From contig CBDATZ010000019.1 in the NCBI GenBank assembly GCA_965199845.1, positions 20,782 through 84,781 on the forward strand: a stretch of 64,000 nt of DNA. Direction: 5' to 3'. The position numbers and the translations under genes are program-made. Shown here in pieces: positions 26,875-36,351 of this stretch. The DNA is from Ilyomonas sp965199845. Its GTDB lineage: Bacteria > Bacteroidota > Bacteroidia > Chitinophagales > Chitinophagaceae. Numbering within the stretch: position 1 is the stretch's first letter; each line of letters starts with the position of its first letter. The notes under the pieces are model-generated. The model saw only the letters and a list, made by a program, of their open reading frames with translations, had not been told where the DNA came from and did not search any database.

Positions 26875-27699
26875 TCAACTGTTTTTAGTAAAAAAGTTGT
26901 GCATGAAAAGCATCTGGTAACTAACGGCGTTCGCCCAATATTCCCAGCTGTGCAATCCGGGACGACTGATAAAATCGTGCGGAATATTCTTCTCTATCAG
27001 CTTCTCATGAAACTTTTTATTTACGGGATAAAAAAAGTCTTCGGTGCCGCAATCAAACACAAAAGGATACCTTTTATTTTCTAGTAAATAAGTAAGATTG
27101 ATAACAGAATTATTCTTCCACATCATTGGATTATCGGTGTAACCGCCCAGCTTTTTAGAAATGTCCCAACTGGCAGTAAACGGTTCAAGATTAACGCCGC
27201 CGCTCATGCTGCCTGCAACGCCAAAAATATCTTGGTGTTTAAAGGCAATATACAATGCGCCGTGACCGCCCATACTCAAGCCGGTAATGGCTCTGCCGGT
27301 TGATTTTGTTATTGTTGTATAATGTGCATCAATCCAGTTTACCAGTTCTTTTGATATGTAAGTTTCATAACGTTTTGTGCTATCAACCGGGCTATCAAAA
27401 TACCAGCTGTTATAATCGCCGTCGGGGCAAACAATAATAAAATGATAGTTATCCGCATAAGAAGTAATGGCTGATACTTTTGTAATCCAGTCAGCATAAT
27501 TGCCGCTATAACCATGCAGCAAATAAACAACCGGATAATGTGTTGATTTATCATAACCATCCGGAGTAATTACAACCGCTTTTATTTCTTTTTTCATAGA
27601 AGCGCTGGTTGTAAGAACAGTATCAACTTTCGCTGCAAAAGCAGAATATCCAAGGCTAAGAAACAGGAAACAAACAGAAAGAATCAATCTCATCATCAA
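26875..27699 (-). CDS. Secreted esterase of the alpha/beta-hydrolase esterase-D type
   Basis: 274 residues with a signal peptide (MMMRLILSVCFLFLSLGYSAFA). The nucleophile elbow is GLSMGGHGAL, the acid probably in FDCGTEDFFY and the catalytic His in GLHSWEYW. The N-terminal YPVVYLLHGYSGNYADW supplies the oxyanion-hole region. The family includes S-formylglutathione hydrolase, feruloyl esterases and siderophore esterases; an exported form excludes the first. The gene starts 12 bases after the stop of a TonB-dependent receptor, so it probably processes what that receptor imports. Confidence 0.87.
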   Translation of the reverse strand: MMMRLILSVCFLFLSLGYSAFAAKVDTVLTTSASMKKEIKAVVITPDGYDKSTHYPVVYLLHGYSGNYADWITKVSAITSYADNYHFIIVCPDGDYNSWYFDSPVDSTKRYETYISKELVNWIDAHYTTITKSTGRAITGLSMGGHGALYIAFKHQDIFGVAGSMSGGVNLEPFTASWDISKKLGGYTDNPMMWKNNSVINLTYLLENKRYPFVFDCGTEDFFYPVNKKFHEKLIEKNIPHDFISRPGLHSWEYWANAVSYQMLFMHNFFTKNS

Positions 27700-27711
27700 A
27701 CCATTAATCGT

Positions 27712-30069
27712 TTATAATCTTGTATTTATTGTTACGCCCAAAGTTCGCGGATCGCCAAGATGAACCGCGCCAAAATCGTACGCATAACCAATGTATTTTT
27801 TATTCATAATATTGCGGCACCAGAAATAAACGCCGATATGTTTTACTTCAAAACCTGCGCGGGCATTGATGAGACTATAATCATTCTGTTGCAGCGTGTT
27901 GGCAAAATCAAAATACATCTTACCTCTGTATTGCCATTCACTTCTGATCAGCAATTTTGTTTGCTTGGCTATGTACACATTGTATTGCGCCGCCAACATA
28001 GACGTGCTGCTTGGCGTATAAATTTGCTTCTTGCCAGATAAATTTATTTCGGTACCGTTTTGTGATATTTTCAGCGAGCTATATTTTGTATGAATGATGC
28101 CTGCATTATACTCAATCTGCAAACCTTTTAGCGGCGCAGCTTGTATTTCTGCTTCAATACCTTTTGTTTGCAATTTACCTGTGTTCCTGATAACGGTTAT
28201 CGCGTCCGGCAATACAAGAGTCGGCACCTGTGCATTGTTAATATACGTAAGAAAAGCCGTAAGATTGATTTGCAGTTTATTATTCAGCCACCGGTTTTTA
28301 CTTCCGATTTCATAATTGTTACTGTTCTCCGGTTCGTAAGAAGATAACGTAATTGGACCCGATGGATCGGAAGAAACGGGAGACAAGCCGCCCACTCTGT
28401 AACCACGGCTGTAAGTTGCGTAAACATTGCTGTTTTCAGAAAATAGATATTGTAAACTTAGCTTTGGCGAAACAGCATGAAAGCTTATTTTGGATGATGT
28501 ATCGGGTAACGTAACCAAAGAAAAATCTCCCTTCTGATATTCATTTTCTACCGATAACCGGCGATGCTCATAATCATACCGCGCTCCGGCTGTTACTACT
28601 AATTTGGAAGTAAGAGAATATTGCAATTGACCATACAAAGCAATGCCGTTACCAAAGCCTTTTGAAGTGTTGACAATAGAAAAAAGCGAATCATGGAGAT
28701 CATATACCGCATTTGCCAGGGCGCCAAATTGCGTGGCTTGTTTTGTTGGATTATCCTGGTAAAAGAAAAGAGCACCGGCTGTGTATTGCAGCTTCTTATT
28801 TTTGTTGTTTGATGATAGTCGGACTTCCTGTGTAAATACTTTTACAAGGTTCCAGGGCTTTGCATAATTGTTATAAATGGAGACAATATCGGCCGGTGAA
28901 AAATCACCGTCGAGCGGCGCATTATAAGTACGCCTGTTGCTTTGATAAGAGCTGATGGCATTGAAGTTTACTTTGTTTCCTGCATGATTGATAACAAACG
29001 AACCATTGAACGAATTATCAATCATTTTGGCTGTTGCATCCTGGCTTAAATGATATGGATTTGCAAACGCTTCATCAACGCCGTTTACTAAAGGAAAGGT
29101 ACCCTCATTCCGGTTTGGCTGATGTTTGATATTAACGGTGAGCATCCATTTTTCCGAAGGCAAATAAGTAAGATAATAATTGCCATAAAACAGGTGCTGA
29201 TTATCAAATTTTTTACCCGTAAAATCATTTGTATAATAACCATGTCTCTTCATATCAAGAACCGTTGCGCCAAGGAATAATTTGTTCTTTACCAGCGGTA
29301 CTCTAAAGCCTGCGTTATATCTCTGCAAGCCATGATTTCCAATATTAATTTCTGCAAATCCTTCAACCTGATTTGTCGGTTTTTTGGTAATGATATTAAT
29401 CACGCCGCCCATTGCATTTCTTCCATACAAAGTGCCTTGCGGTCCACGTAAAACTTCAATACGTTCTACATCGGTTAGCGTGCCAATATACGTGTCTAAA
29501 GAAAACTGGTTAACGCCATCAATATAAGTTGTTACAGCCGGGTCGTAAGACGTTGTTACGATGCCTCGTATTGAGGTTATATTGCGTCCGTCACCGGGAT
29601 TATCTGTATATAAATTAGGAATGATTGCTGTTAATTGGTTGTTGTTCCAAAGCCGGTATTCATCAATTTGTTTTGCTGTTAAGGCTGAAATACTTACCGA
29701 TAATTGCTGCAGGTTTTGTTCTTGTTTTTCTGCTGTTACCGTTACCGCATCCAGTTCTTTTACAGATGAATGAAGTTGAATATTGATGGTGAAACTGGTA
29801 TCTGTAAATGCAATATTTTTTTGTAGGGAAGCATAGCCGACGGCTATAACAGAAAGCGTAAAATTTTCAGCCGGTAAATGATAAAAGGTAAACGAACCAT
29901 CTGCTTTACTAAATACCGTTTTATTCGTATTTAAAAGATGTAAGGAAGCATTCGGAACCGGTTTGTTATTTTCATCCTTTACAGAACCGTTTACACTGTA
30001 TTGCTGACTGATGCCAGGCAAGTACATTATCATCATACAAAAGAAAGAGACGCAACAACGCAAAATCAT
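27712..30069 (-). CDS. TonB-dependent receptor with N-terminal carboxypeptidase-like domain
   Basis: 785 residues. After the export signal (MILRCCVSFFCMMIMYLPGI) comes a carboxypeptidase-D-like domain (SVNGSVKDENNKPVPNAS), then a plug with VRGPQ-type motif EVLRGPQGTLYGRNAMGG and a barrel ending in DPRTLGVTINTRL. The plug and barrel look like siderophore- or vitamin-type receptors (pesticin/FyuA-like), not SusC: the length is short and no SusD gene follows. It forms a two-gene unit with the downstream esterase and is divergent from the ThuA gene. Confidence 0.9.
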   Translation of the reverse strand: MILRCCVSFFCMMIMYLPGISQQYSVNGSVKDENNKPVPNASLHLLNTNKTVFSKADGSFTFYHLPAENFTLSVIAVGYASLQKNIAFTDTSFTINIQLHSSVKELDAVTVTAEKQEQNLQQLSVSISALTAKQIDEYRLWNNNQLTAIIPNLYTDNPGDGRNITSIRGIVTTSYDPAVTTYIDGVNQFSLDTYIGTLTDVERIEVLRGPQGTLYGRNAMGGVINIITKKPTNQVEGFAEINIGNHGLQRYNAGFRVPLVKNKLFLGATVLDMKRHGYYTNDFTGKKFDNQHLFYGNYYLTYLPSEKWMLTVNIKHQPNRNEGTFPLVNGVDEAFANPYHLSQDATAKMIDNSFNGSFVINHAGNKVNFNAISSYQSNRRTYNAPLDGDFSPADIVSIYNNYAKPWNLVKVFTQEVRLSSNNKNKKLQYTAGALFFYQDNPTKQATQFGALANAVYDLHDSLFSIVNTSKGFGNGIALYGQLQYSLTSKLVVTAGARYDYEHRRLSVENEYQKGDFSLVTLPDTSSKISFHAVSPKLSLQYLFSENSNVYATYSRGYRVGGLSPVSSDPSGPITLSSYEPENSNNYEIGSKNRWLNNKLQINLTAFLTYINNAQVPTLVLPDAITVIRNTGKLQTKGIEAEIQAAPLKGLQIEYNAGIIHTKYSSLKISQNGTEINLSGKKQIYTPSSTSMLAAQYNVYIAKQTKLLIRSEWQYRGKMYFDFANTLQQNDYSLINARAGFEVKHIGVYFWCRNIMNKKYIGYAYDFGAVHLGDPRTLGVTINTRL

Positions 30070-30195
30070 AACAAGAATTATAAGTGCAATGATACTGCGA
30101 GTTTGTTCACATTATCACGATAAGTTTTTGCAGAAAATTTTTATAAGCTTATCATTATCTTGTCTTTATTTTTATGTAAATATTTGCCACTTCTT

Positions 30196-33100
30196 ATGAA
30201 GATTTTCTTGTCATTCACAATTGCTTTTTTTCTTCTTTTTTGCTTTGCCGGTTGTCATTTTTTATCATCCAAACCAAAAGTATTGGTATTTACAAAAACA
30301 GCCGGTTTTGTTCACGATTGTATTCCTACGGCTGCTGAAGCTGTTATGAAATTAGGTAAGGAAAATAATTTTGATGTTGATACAACCAGCAATGCAGCCT
30401 GGTTTACCGACGACTCGTTAAAGAAATATGCGGCTGTAATATTTTTATGCAATACCGATCCGGACGATTCTCTTTTCACCATTGCCGAAAAAACAGATTT
30501 TCAACGATATATAGAAGCGGGCGGCAACTTTGTTGGCGTTCATGCGGCTACAGATGCCGGTTACCATTGGGGTTGGTATCATCGTTTGGTGGGCGCCACT
30601 TTCGACAGCCATCCGGCGCAACAACAGGCAACCATAAATGTGGTTGATGCGAACGATATATCAACCAAACATTTACCTGCCAAATGGTCTCGTTTTGATG
30701 AGTGGTATAATTTTAAAAATGTTGATTCCGGTCTTCATATTCTTTTGAAGATTGATGAAAGCAGCTACAAAGGCGGCAATATGAATGGCAATCACCCGAT
30801 GGCTTGGTATCACGAATATGATGGCGGCAGAGTATGGTACACAGAGCTTGGTCATACCAAAGAATCGTACAGCGATCCGGCTTATTTAATGCACTTGTTG
30901 GGCGGAATTAAATATGCTATTGGTGATAATGAATCTTTAAATTATTCTAAAGTAAAAACAGAGCGCACGCCCGATGCAGACAGGTTTACCAAAACACAAT
31001 TGGTAACCGGCACTTTCTTCGAGCCAACAGAACTAACTGTACTTCCAAATTTGGATGTTTTGGTGGCGCAGCGTCGTGGTGAAATTTTGTTGTATAAAGA
31101 CAAAGATCATTCGGTAAAACAAATCGGTTTTTTGAATGTATATTGGAAGACGCAACATACGCCAAACGTGAACGCAGAAGAAGGCTTGTTAGGACTTCAA
31201 AAAGATCCCGACTTTGCGAAGAACCATTATGTTTATATTTATTACAGCCCGGTTGATACATCGGTCAATCGCTTGTCCCGCTTCACTTTCGAGAATGATA
31301 CGATAGATAACAGCAGCGAAAAAATTATTTTGCAATTGTATTCGCAACGTGAAATTTGTTGCCACACCGGCGGCTCTATTGCGTTTGGTAAAGACAGAAC
31401 TTTGTTCTTATCAACAGGAGATAATTCAACACCGTTTGACGAGCCGAACCAGAAGTTTGTTAGTCATGGTTTTGCGCCTTTGAATGATGCACCGGGACAT
31501 ACACAATACGATGCCCGCAGAAGTGCCGGAAATACAAATGATTTGCGTGGAAAAATTCTTCGTATTGTAATGAAAGAAGATGGTACATATACCATTCCGA
31601 AAGGAAATTTGTTTGCCGAAGGATCAGATAAAACAAAGCCTGAGATTTATGTGATGGGCGACCGTAATCCGTATCGCATTTCGGTTGATCAGAAGAACGG
31701 AAATTTATATTGGGGTGAAGTTGGGCCAGATTCAAATGTTGACAGTTTAAACACGCGCGGACCCAAAGGATACGATGAAATGAACCAGGCTCGTAAAGCC
31801 GGTTTCTTTGGCTGGCCGCTTTTTATCGGCAATAATTATCCGTATGTATCTTACAATTATCTCACCGGCGAAATAGGTAAAACCTTTGATCCGGCTCATC
31901 CGCAAAACTTATCGCAGAACAATACGGGCTTAACCGATTTGCCACCGGCGCAACCGGCTTTTATCTGGTATCCGTATGGCATTTCCAAAGATTTCCCGCA
32001 GGTGGGTTCGGGCGGAAGAACAGCCATGACGGGACCGGTGTATTATACCGATATGTTTCCCGAAAAAACAAGAATGCCTGGTTATTATAATGGTAAATTA
32101 TTTGTGTACGAATGGATGCGCGGCTGGATAAAAGTTGTAACCATGAAACCAAACGGCGACTTTGATAATATGGAACCGTTTATGGAAGACACCAAATTCA
32201 ACAATCCATCTGATATGGAAGTTGGACCCGACGGAAGATTGTATGTTCTTGAATATGGCAGCGGCTGGTTTGCCAAAAACGCTGATGCTGGTTTGGCACG
32301 TATTGATTATAACAATGGCAATCGTCCGCCGAAAGTATCAAGCATAAAAGTGAACAAAACATCAGGTTCTTTACCACTTGCCATTGAAGCAACGGTTGGC
32401 GCGCGCGACCCGGATAATGATAAGCTTACTTATGTTTGGCATGTTGGCGGCAAAACGGTTGAAACCAAAGAATCTAAACTGCAAACCACGCTTAGCACCG
32501 CCGGAGATTATGCTATTTATGCCGAAGTAAAAGACGATAAAAATGCGGTTGGCAAAAGCAATATGATTAGCGTATACGCCGGTAACCAGGCGCCTTTGGT
32601 TGACATTCATATCAATGGAAACAAGACGTTTTATTTTCCGGGCCAGCCGGTTGCTTATGCTGTTGAAGTAAATGACAAAGAAGACGGAACTGCTATAGAT
32701 ACAAGCGGTTTGCTGGTTACAGCCGATTACCGTGAAGGCAATGACAAAGCCGGTGTTGCGGAAGGTCACCAGGAAGTGTCGGAAACAATGATGGGGAAAA
32801 ATCTGATGGAATCTTTAGATTGCAAAGCTTGTCATAAGATTGACGAAAAATCAGTCGGGCCGGCATTTACAGCCGTTTCAGAAAAATATAAAACCGATGC
32901 TACTGCGCTTACGTATCTCGCCAATAAAATCATAAAAGGCGGCGGTGGTGTTTGGGGCGATGCGGTAATGTCGGCGCATCCGAATTTATCTGAAGGTGAT
33001 GCCAAACAAATTGTTACCTGGATATTGTCTATAGCCAATCAGCAACACCAAAAATCGTTGCCTCCTACCGGAACGGTTTCCCCAACAATGAACAAACCGG

Positions 33101-33612
33101 TTTTAGCTAACGGCGTTTTATATTTATCGGTTTCTTATACCGATAAAGGCGGACAAAACATAAAGCCGCTCACCGGTAATGGTTATGAAATGCTTCGCAA
33201 CAGCACAGTAACATTTGCAGGTATAACGCATACAAAAGATGCGCAGACAATTACCTATCAGAATGTGCCCGTTATGTTGCTTACAGTCAACGACAGCTGG
33301 TTTGCGTTAGATAGTATTGATTTAACCGGAATCACAAAAGCAACTCTGAATTTTGGCTGGCAGGATTCATTAACCGGCAGTAACGCTTTTGAACTGCACC
33401 TCGATGCGCCTGATGGAAAATTGCTGGCTAAACATGATATTGAAGCCAATAAAGCTGGTGATAAAACGCCTGTTACTATCAAAACAGCTTCTCTTTCTTT
33501 ATCGCCGGTTACAGATGGAAAACGGCACAACCTATATGTAGTAAAAAAAGCTTCCGGAGATAATAAAGCGCAGTCTGTTGGTGTAACGCAAATGACATTC
33601 TCATTGAAATAA
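30196..33612 (+). CDS. Multidomain ThuA / sugar dehydrogenase / PKD / cytochrome c lipoprotein
   Basis: 1138 residues from ATG 30196, chosen for the lipoprotein signal MKIFLSFTIAFFLLFCFAGC; the frame is open from 30160. Order of domains: ThuA-like (FTKTAGFVHDCIP to about residue 245), a glucose/sorbosone-dehydrogenase-type six-bladed propeller (TELTVLPNLDVLVAQRRG, YVMGDRNPYR, VGPDGRLYVLEYG), a PKD domain near residue 725, a cytochrome c domain with CKACH, and a C-terminal carbohydrate-binding-type beta domain (TITYQNV, LNFGWQDS). It is probably an envelope quinoprotein-type sugar oxidoreductase with its own electron acceptor. A perfect hairpin terminator follows. Confidence 0.9.
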   Translation: MKIFLSFTIAFFLLFCFAGCHFLSSKPKVLVFTKTAGFVHDCIPTAAEAVMKLGKENNFDVDTTSNAAWFTDDSLKKYAAVIFLCNTDPDDSLFTIAEKTDFQRYIEAGGNFVGVHAATDAGYHWGWYHRLVGATFDSHPAQQQATINVVDANDISTKHLPAKWSRFDEWYNFKNVDSGLHILLKIDESSYKGGNMNGNHPMAWYHEYDGGRVWYTELGHTKESYSDPAYLMHLLGGIKYAIGDNESLNYSKVKTERTPDADRFTKTQLVTGTFFEPTELTVLPNLDVLVAQRRGEILLYKDKDHSVKQIGFLNVYWKTQHTPNVNAEEGLLGLQKDPDFAKNHYVYIYYSPVDTSVNRLSRFTFENDTIDNSSEKIILQLYSQREICCHTGGSIAFGKDRTLFLSTGDNSTPFDEPNQKFVSHGFAPLNDAPGHTQYDARRSAGNTNDLRGKILRIVMKEDGTYTIPKGNLFAEGSDKTKPEIYVMGDRNPYRISVDQKNGNLYWGEVGPDSNVDSLNTRGPKGYDEMNQARKAGFFGWPLFIGNNYPYVSYNYLTGEIGKTFDPAHPQNLSQNNTGLTDLPPAQPAFIWYPYGISKDFPQVGSGGRTAMTGPVYYTDMFPEKTRMPGYYNGKLFVYEWMRGWIKVVTMKPNGDFDNMEPFMEDTKFNNPSDMEVGPDGRLYVLEYGSGWFAKNADAGLARIDYNNGNRPPKVSSIKVNKTSGSLPLAIEATVGARDPDNDKLTYVWHVGGKTVETKESKLQTTLSTAGDYAIYAEVKDDKNAVGKSNMISVYAGNQAPLVDIHINGNKTFYFPGQPVAYAVEVNDKEDGTAIDTSGLLVTADYREGNDKAGVAEGHQEVSETMMGKNLMESLDCKACHKIDEKSVGPAFTAVSEKYKTDATALTYLANKIIKGGGGVWGDAVMSAHPNLSEGDAKQIVTWILSIANQQHQKSLPPTGTVSPTMNKPVLANGVLYLSVSYTDKGGQNIKPLTGNGYEMLRNSTVTFAGITHTKDAQTITYQNVPVMLLTVNDSWFALDSIDLTGITKATLNFGWQDSLTGSNAFELHLDAPDGKLLAKHDIEANKAGDKTPVTIKTASLSLSPVTDGKRHNLYVVKKASGDNKAQSVGVTQMTFSLK

Positions 33613-33620
33613 AATTGTGA

Positions 33621-33658
33621 AGACAGTAAGATGTAAAGCTTACTGTCTTTATTTTATA
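33621..33658 (+). terminator. Rho-independent terminator after the ThuA/cytochrome gene
   Basis: AGACAGTAAG and CTTACTGTCT form a perfect 10-bp stem with an 8-base loop, followed by TTATTTTAT, eight bases past the stop codon. Confidence 0.8.
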
Positions 33659-33777
33659 ATGGAATGTTTATGTAACAATCGCAGGTAACTTTTGTTGTCA
33701 ATTTGCGGGAGGAGCAAGTGGTTCAATGTAAGATTCAGAAATGAATTGAACTATGATTAAAATACAATTCTGATTCC

Positions 33778-34791
33778 ATGAAAACTAATGTTTCGTTTGC
33801 CATTATAGGTTGCGGTAAAATTGGCAGCCGTCATGCGGAGCATATTCATCGTTTGGCAAACCTCGTTGCCGTCTGTGATATTGATATTACCAAAGCAAAA
33901 AAGCTCGCCCGTAAATACAAGACAAAACAGTATTCAACCATCGAACAAATGCTTACCAAAGACAACAAACCAGATGTTGTTGCCGTATGCACGCCAAACG
34001 GACTTCATGCCATTCATACAATAAAATCTTTACGTGCCGGTTGTCATGTGGTTTGCGAAAAACCAATGGCTTTAAACACAACCGATTGTTTACAAATGAT
34101 TGAAGATACAGAATGGGCGGAGAAGCATTTATTTATTGTAAAACAAAACCGTTTTAATGAAGCTGTTGTGGAAGTAAAAAAGCTGTTAAGCGAAAATAAA
34201 TTAGGCAAAATTTATAGCTTTCAAATCAATGGATTCTGGAACCGCAATGCAGATTATTATACCAATAGCTGGCATGGCACAAAAGACCTCGACGGCGGAA
34301 CTTTATTTACACAATTCAGTCATTTTATCGATTTGCTCCATTGGTTTCTTGGCGATGTTTCTTCTGTGCAATCTTACCTCCAAAATTCGGCTCATCAATC
34401 GCTGATTCAAACAGAAGACGCTGGTGTTGCAATTCTTTCTATGCAAAACGGCGCTGTCGGAACGCTCAATTATACAGTAAATGCGTATGCCGAAAATATG
34501 GAAGGCTCCATTACTTTGTTCGGCGAAAAAGGAACGGTAAAAATTGGTGGTCAATACTTAAACACCATTTCTTATCAGCGTATAGAAGATGTGGTAATTA
34601 CAGATACAAAACAATCGCCGCCCAACGATTACGGCACTTATAAAGGCAGCATGAGCAATCACGATAAAGTGTATCAGAATGTAATTGATGTATTGACTGG
34701 TAACGGAACCATCAGCACCAATGCAACAGAAGGTTTGAAAACGGTTGAGATTATCGAGAAAATTTATGCAGCCAATCGTTATAAATTATAA
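33778..34791 (+). CDS. Gfo/Idh/MocA-family NAD(P)-dependent oxidoreductase
   Basis: 337 residues. N-terminal Rossmann motif IIGCGKIGSRHAEH, then VAVCTPNGLHA and CEKPMAL, whose Lys is a catalytic residue in the family; the C-terminal half carries DLDGGTLFTQFSHFIDLLHW with the conserved His. Closest in feel to sugar-nucleotide 3-dehydrogenases of the WbpB type, but no neighbouring polysaccharide genes confirm this. Likely a cytoplasmic sugar or sugar-nucleotide dehydrogenase. It follows a strong terminator, so it has its own promoter. Confidence 0.88.
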   Translation: MKTNVSFAIIGCGKIGSRHAEHIHRLANLVAVCDIDITKAKKLARKYKTKQYSTIEQMLTKDNKPDVVAVCTPNGLHAIHTIKSLRAGCHVVCEKPMALNTTDCLQMIEDTEWAEKHLFIVKQNRFNEAVVEVKKLLSENKLGKIYSFQINGFWNRNADYYTNSWHGTKDLDGGTLFTQFSHFIDLLHWFLGDVSSVQSYLQNSAHQSLIQTEDAGVAILSMQNGAVGTLNYTVNAYAENMEGSITLFGEKGTVKIGGQYLNTISYQRIEDVVITDTKQSPPNDYGTYKGSMSNHDKVYQNVIDVLTGNGTISTNATEGLKTVEIIEKIYAANRYKL

Positions 34792-34830
34792 AGTGAATTT
34801 CATATTTGAAAATGGAACTTACGAAAGTAT

Positions 34831-35272
34831 TCAGGCTTCATAAATATCATGACTTGTCAAGTTTTTATTTGTCCGTATTCGACTTAAAAACTTGTTTTGA
34901 AACTCTTTGAAATGTTTGTATGTTATATTGCCTTTATAAACCTTAAACTTAGCTTTTACTGTTTGGTAAATCTGCTTAATGTTATGTCTGCCCTCAATTT
35001 TTTGTCGATATGCATTACTCATTTAATGTCCAATTTAAACTTTTTAAATAAAGCTCTATTCCATGATTTGCATTTGTCAATATTGGAAAAATAAGAATGT
35101 CCGCTCTTTTATCTTCATTATTTTCTAAACAATGCTTTGCTAATTCAATTGCCGAAATTAAAAATCCATCTGCAAGATTTAACAAATTGCGAATGTCGCT
35201 GTTTTGGGAAATGCGCCAATTCAAGAAAGCAATTTTGTCAATATTTATGTTTCTAGAAAATATAGGTTGCAT
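34831..35272 (-). pseudogene. HEPN-like hypothetical protein, split by a frameshift
   Basis: Two minus-strand frames lie head to tail: 35015-35272 (start taken at MQPIFSRN) and 34831-35022. The first ends in NANHGIELYLKSLNWTLNE, the second continues with RQKIEGRHNIKQIYQ. The pattern of a helix with N-H-x-I-E-L followed about 25 residues later by a G/R-H-N/D-hydrophobic helix recalls small HEPN-type helical proteins that are usually one chain. The frames overlap by 8 bases at ATGAGTAA. The DNA is more AT-rich than its neighbours. I cannot name a family with confidence; a broken gene is likelier than two overlapping ones. Confidence 0.45.
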
Positions 35273-35455
35273 AAAAATAATTCGTCCAACTCTCAAATAT
35301 ACAAAACACCTCATTATTCAATTCTCAAATTCAATTTCAAAAAACACATTTGAGAAACACCAAATCACCACCAAACATTCATTACCCGCCGCTTAAACAA
35401 AACAACAATTTCAACATTCGCATTTCCACTTATCTTTCATCCCAAATAAAAACAA

Positions 35456-36346
35456 ATGGACGTTCTTACGGTTCATAATTTAAGCAAGGATTATGGAAAA
35501 ATTCATGCGTTAAACAATGTATCTTTTTCAGTTCCCGCGGGTAGCGTATTTGGTATTTTGGGACCGAACGGAAGTGGAAAAACAACTATGCTCGGCATCG
35601 TGATGAATATTCTGAAAGCCACGTCTGGCAACGTTTTGTTTAGCGGCCAGGAGCCAACAGCAGATATGCGCAAACGCATTGGAACTTTACTTGAAACGCC
35701 AAATTTTTATCATTATTTATCGGCAGAAAGAAACCTGGCGATTGCAGCCGAAATCAAGCAAAAAGGAAAAGAAGATATTGATTCTGTTTTGCAGAAAGTA
35801 AATTTATATGAACGCAAGACGAGCCAGTTCAGTACATATTCTTTAGGTATGAAACAACGGCTTGCTATCGCAGCTGCCTTGCTTGGAAATCCTGAAATTC
35901 TCATATTCGATGAACCGACAAATGGTCTGGATCCGGTTGGAATTGCTGAAATCCGTGAGCTGATTTTGCGATTATCCGGCGAAGGTAAAACCATAATTAT
36001 GGCAAGTCATTTATTAGATGAAGTTGAAAAAGTTTGTACGCATGTTGCCATTTTAAAAAAAGGAAATTTATTAACTGCCGGTGCGGTAAATGAAGTGCTG
36101 GTAAGTGAAGATACGGTTGAGCTTTCGGCAAAAAACATAATTGGTTTGCAAGCTGTTTTAGAAAAGATAAATGGTTATAAGAGTATATCGAAAGCCGGAA
36201 ATGTACTGTTTCTAAATTACCCGGTTGGCACCGCTAATTTAGAAACTATCAATCAATATTGTTTTAATAATGGCATTGTACTAAATCATTTGCACCTGCG
36301 AAAGAAAAGCTTGGAAACCAAATTTCTCGAACTCACCAATAACTGA
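35456..36346 (+). CDS. ABC transporter ATP-binding protein
   Basis: 296 residues. Walker A GPNGSGKTT, signature YSLGMKQRLAIA, Walker B ILIFDEPTNGLDP, and the switch His in ASHLLDEVEK. The protein has a C-terminal extension of ~80 residues as in ABC-2 type exporters of the CcmA/BcrA group. It pairs with the permease gene that starts five bases after its stop. Substrate cannot be inferred; related systems export antibiotics, lipids or support gliding. Confidence 0.92.
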   Translation: MDVLTVHNLSKDYGKIHALNNVSFSVPAGSVFGILGPNGSGKTTMLGIVMNILKATSGNVLFSGQEPTADMRKRIGTLLETPNFYHYLSAERNLAIAAEIKQKGKEDIDSVLQKVNLYERKTSQFSTYSLGMKQRLAIAAALLGNPEILIFDEPTNGLDPVGIAEIRELILRLSGEGKTIIMASHLLDEVEKVCTHVAILKKGNLLTAGAVNEVLVSEDTVELSAKNIIGLQAVLEKINGYKSISKAGNVLFLNYPVGTANLETINQYCFNNGIVLNHLHLRKKSLETKFLELTNN

Positions 36347-36351
36347 TTTGT

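Noticed and set aside
35097..35396. A 99-codon + strand ORF opposite the broken HEPN-like gene
   Set aside because: Low-complexity, antisense to a frame with clear helical protein character; judged a shadow.
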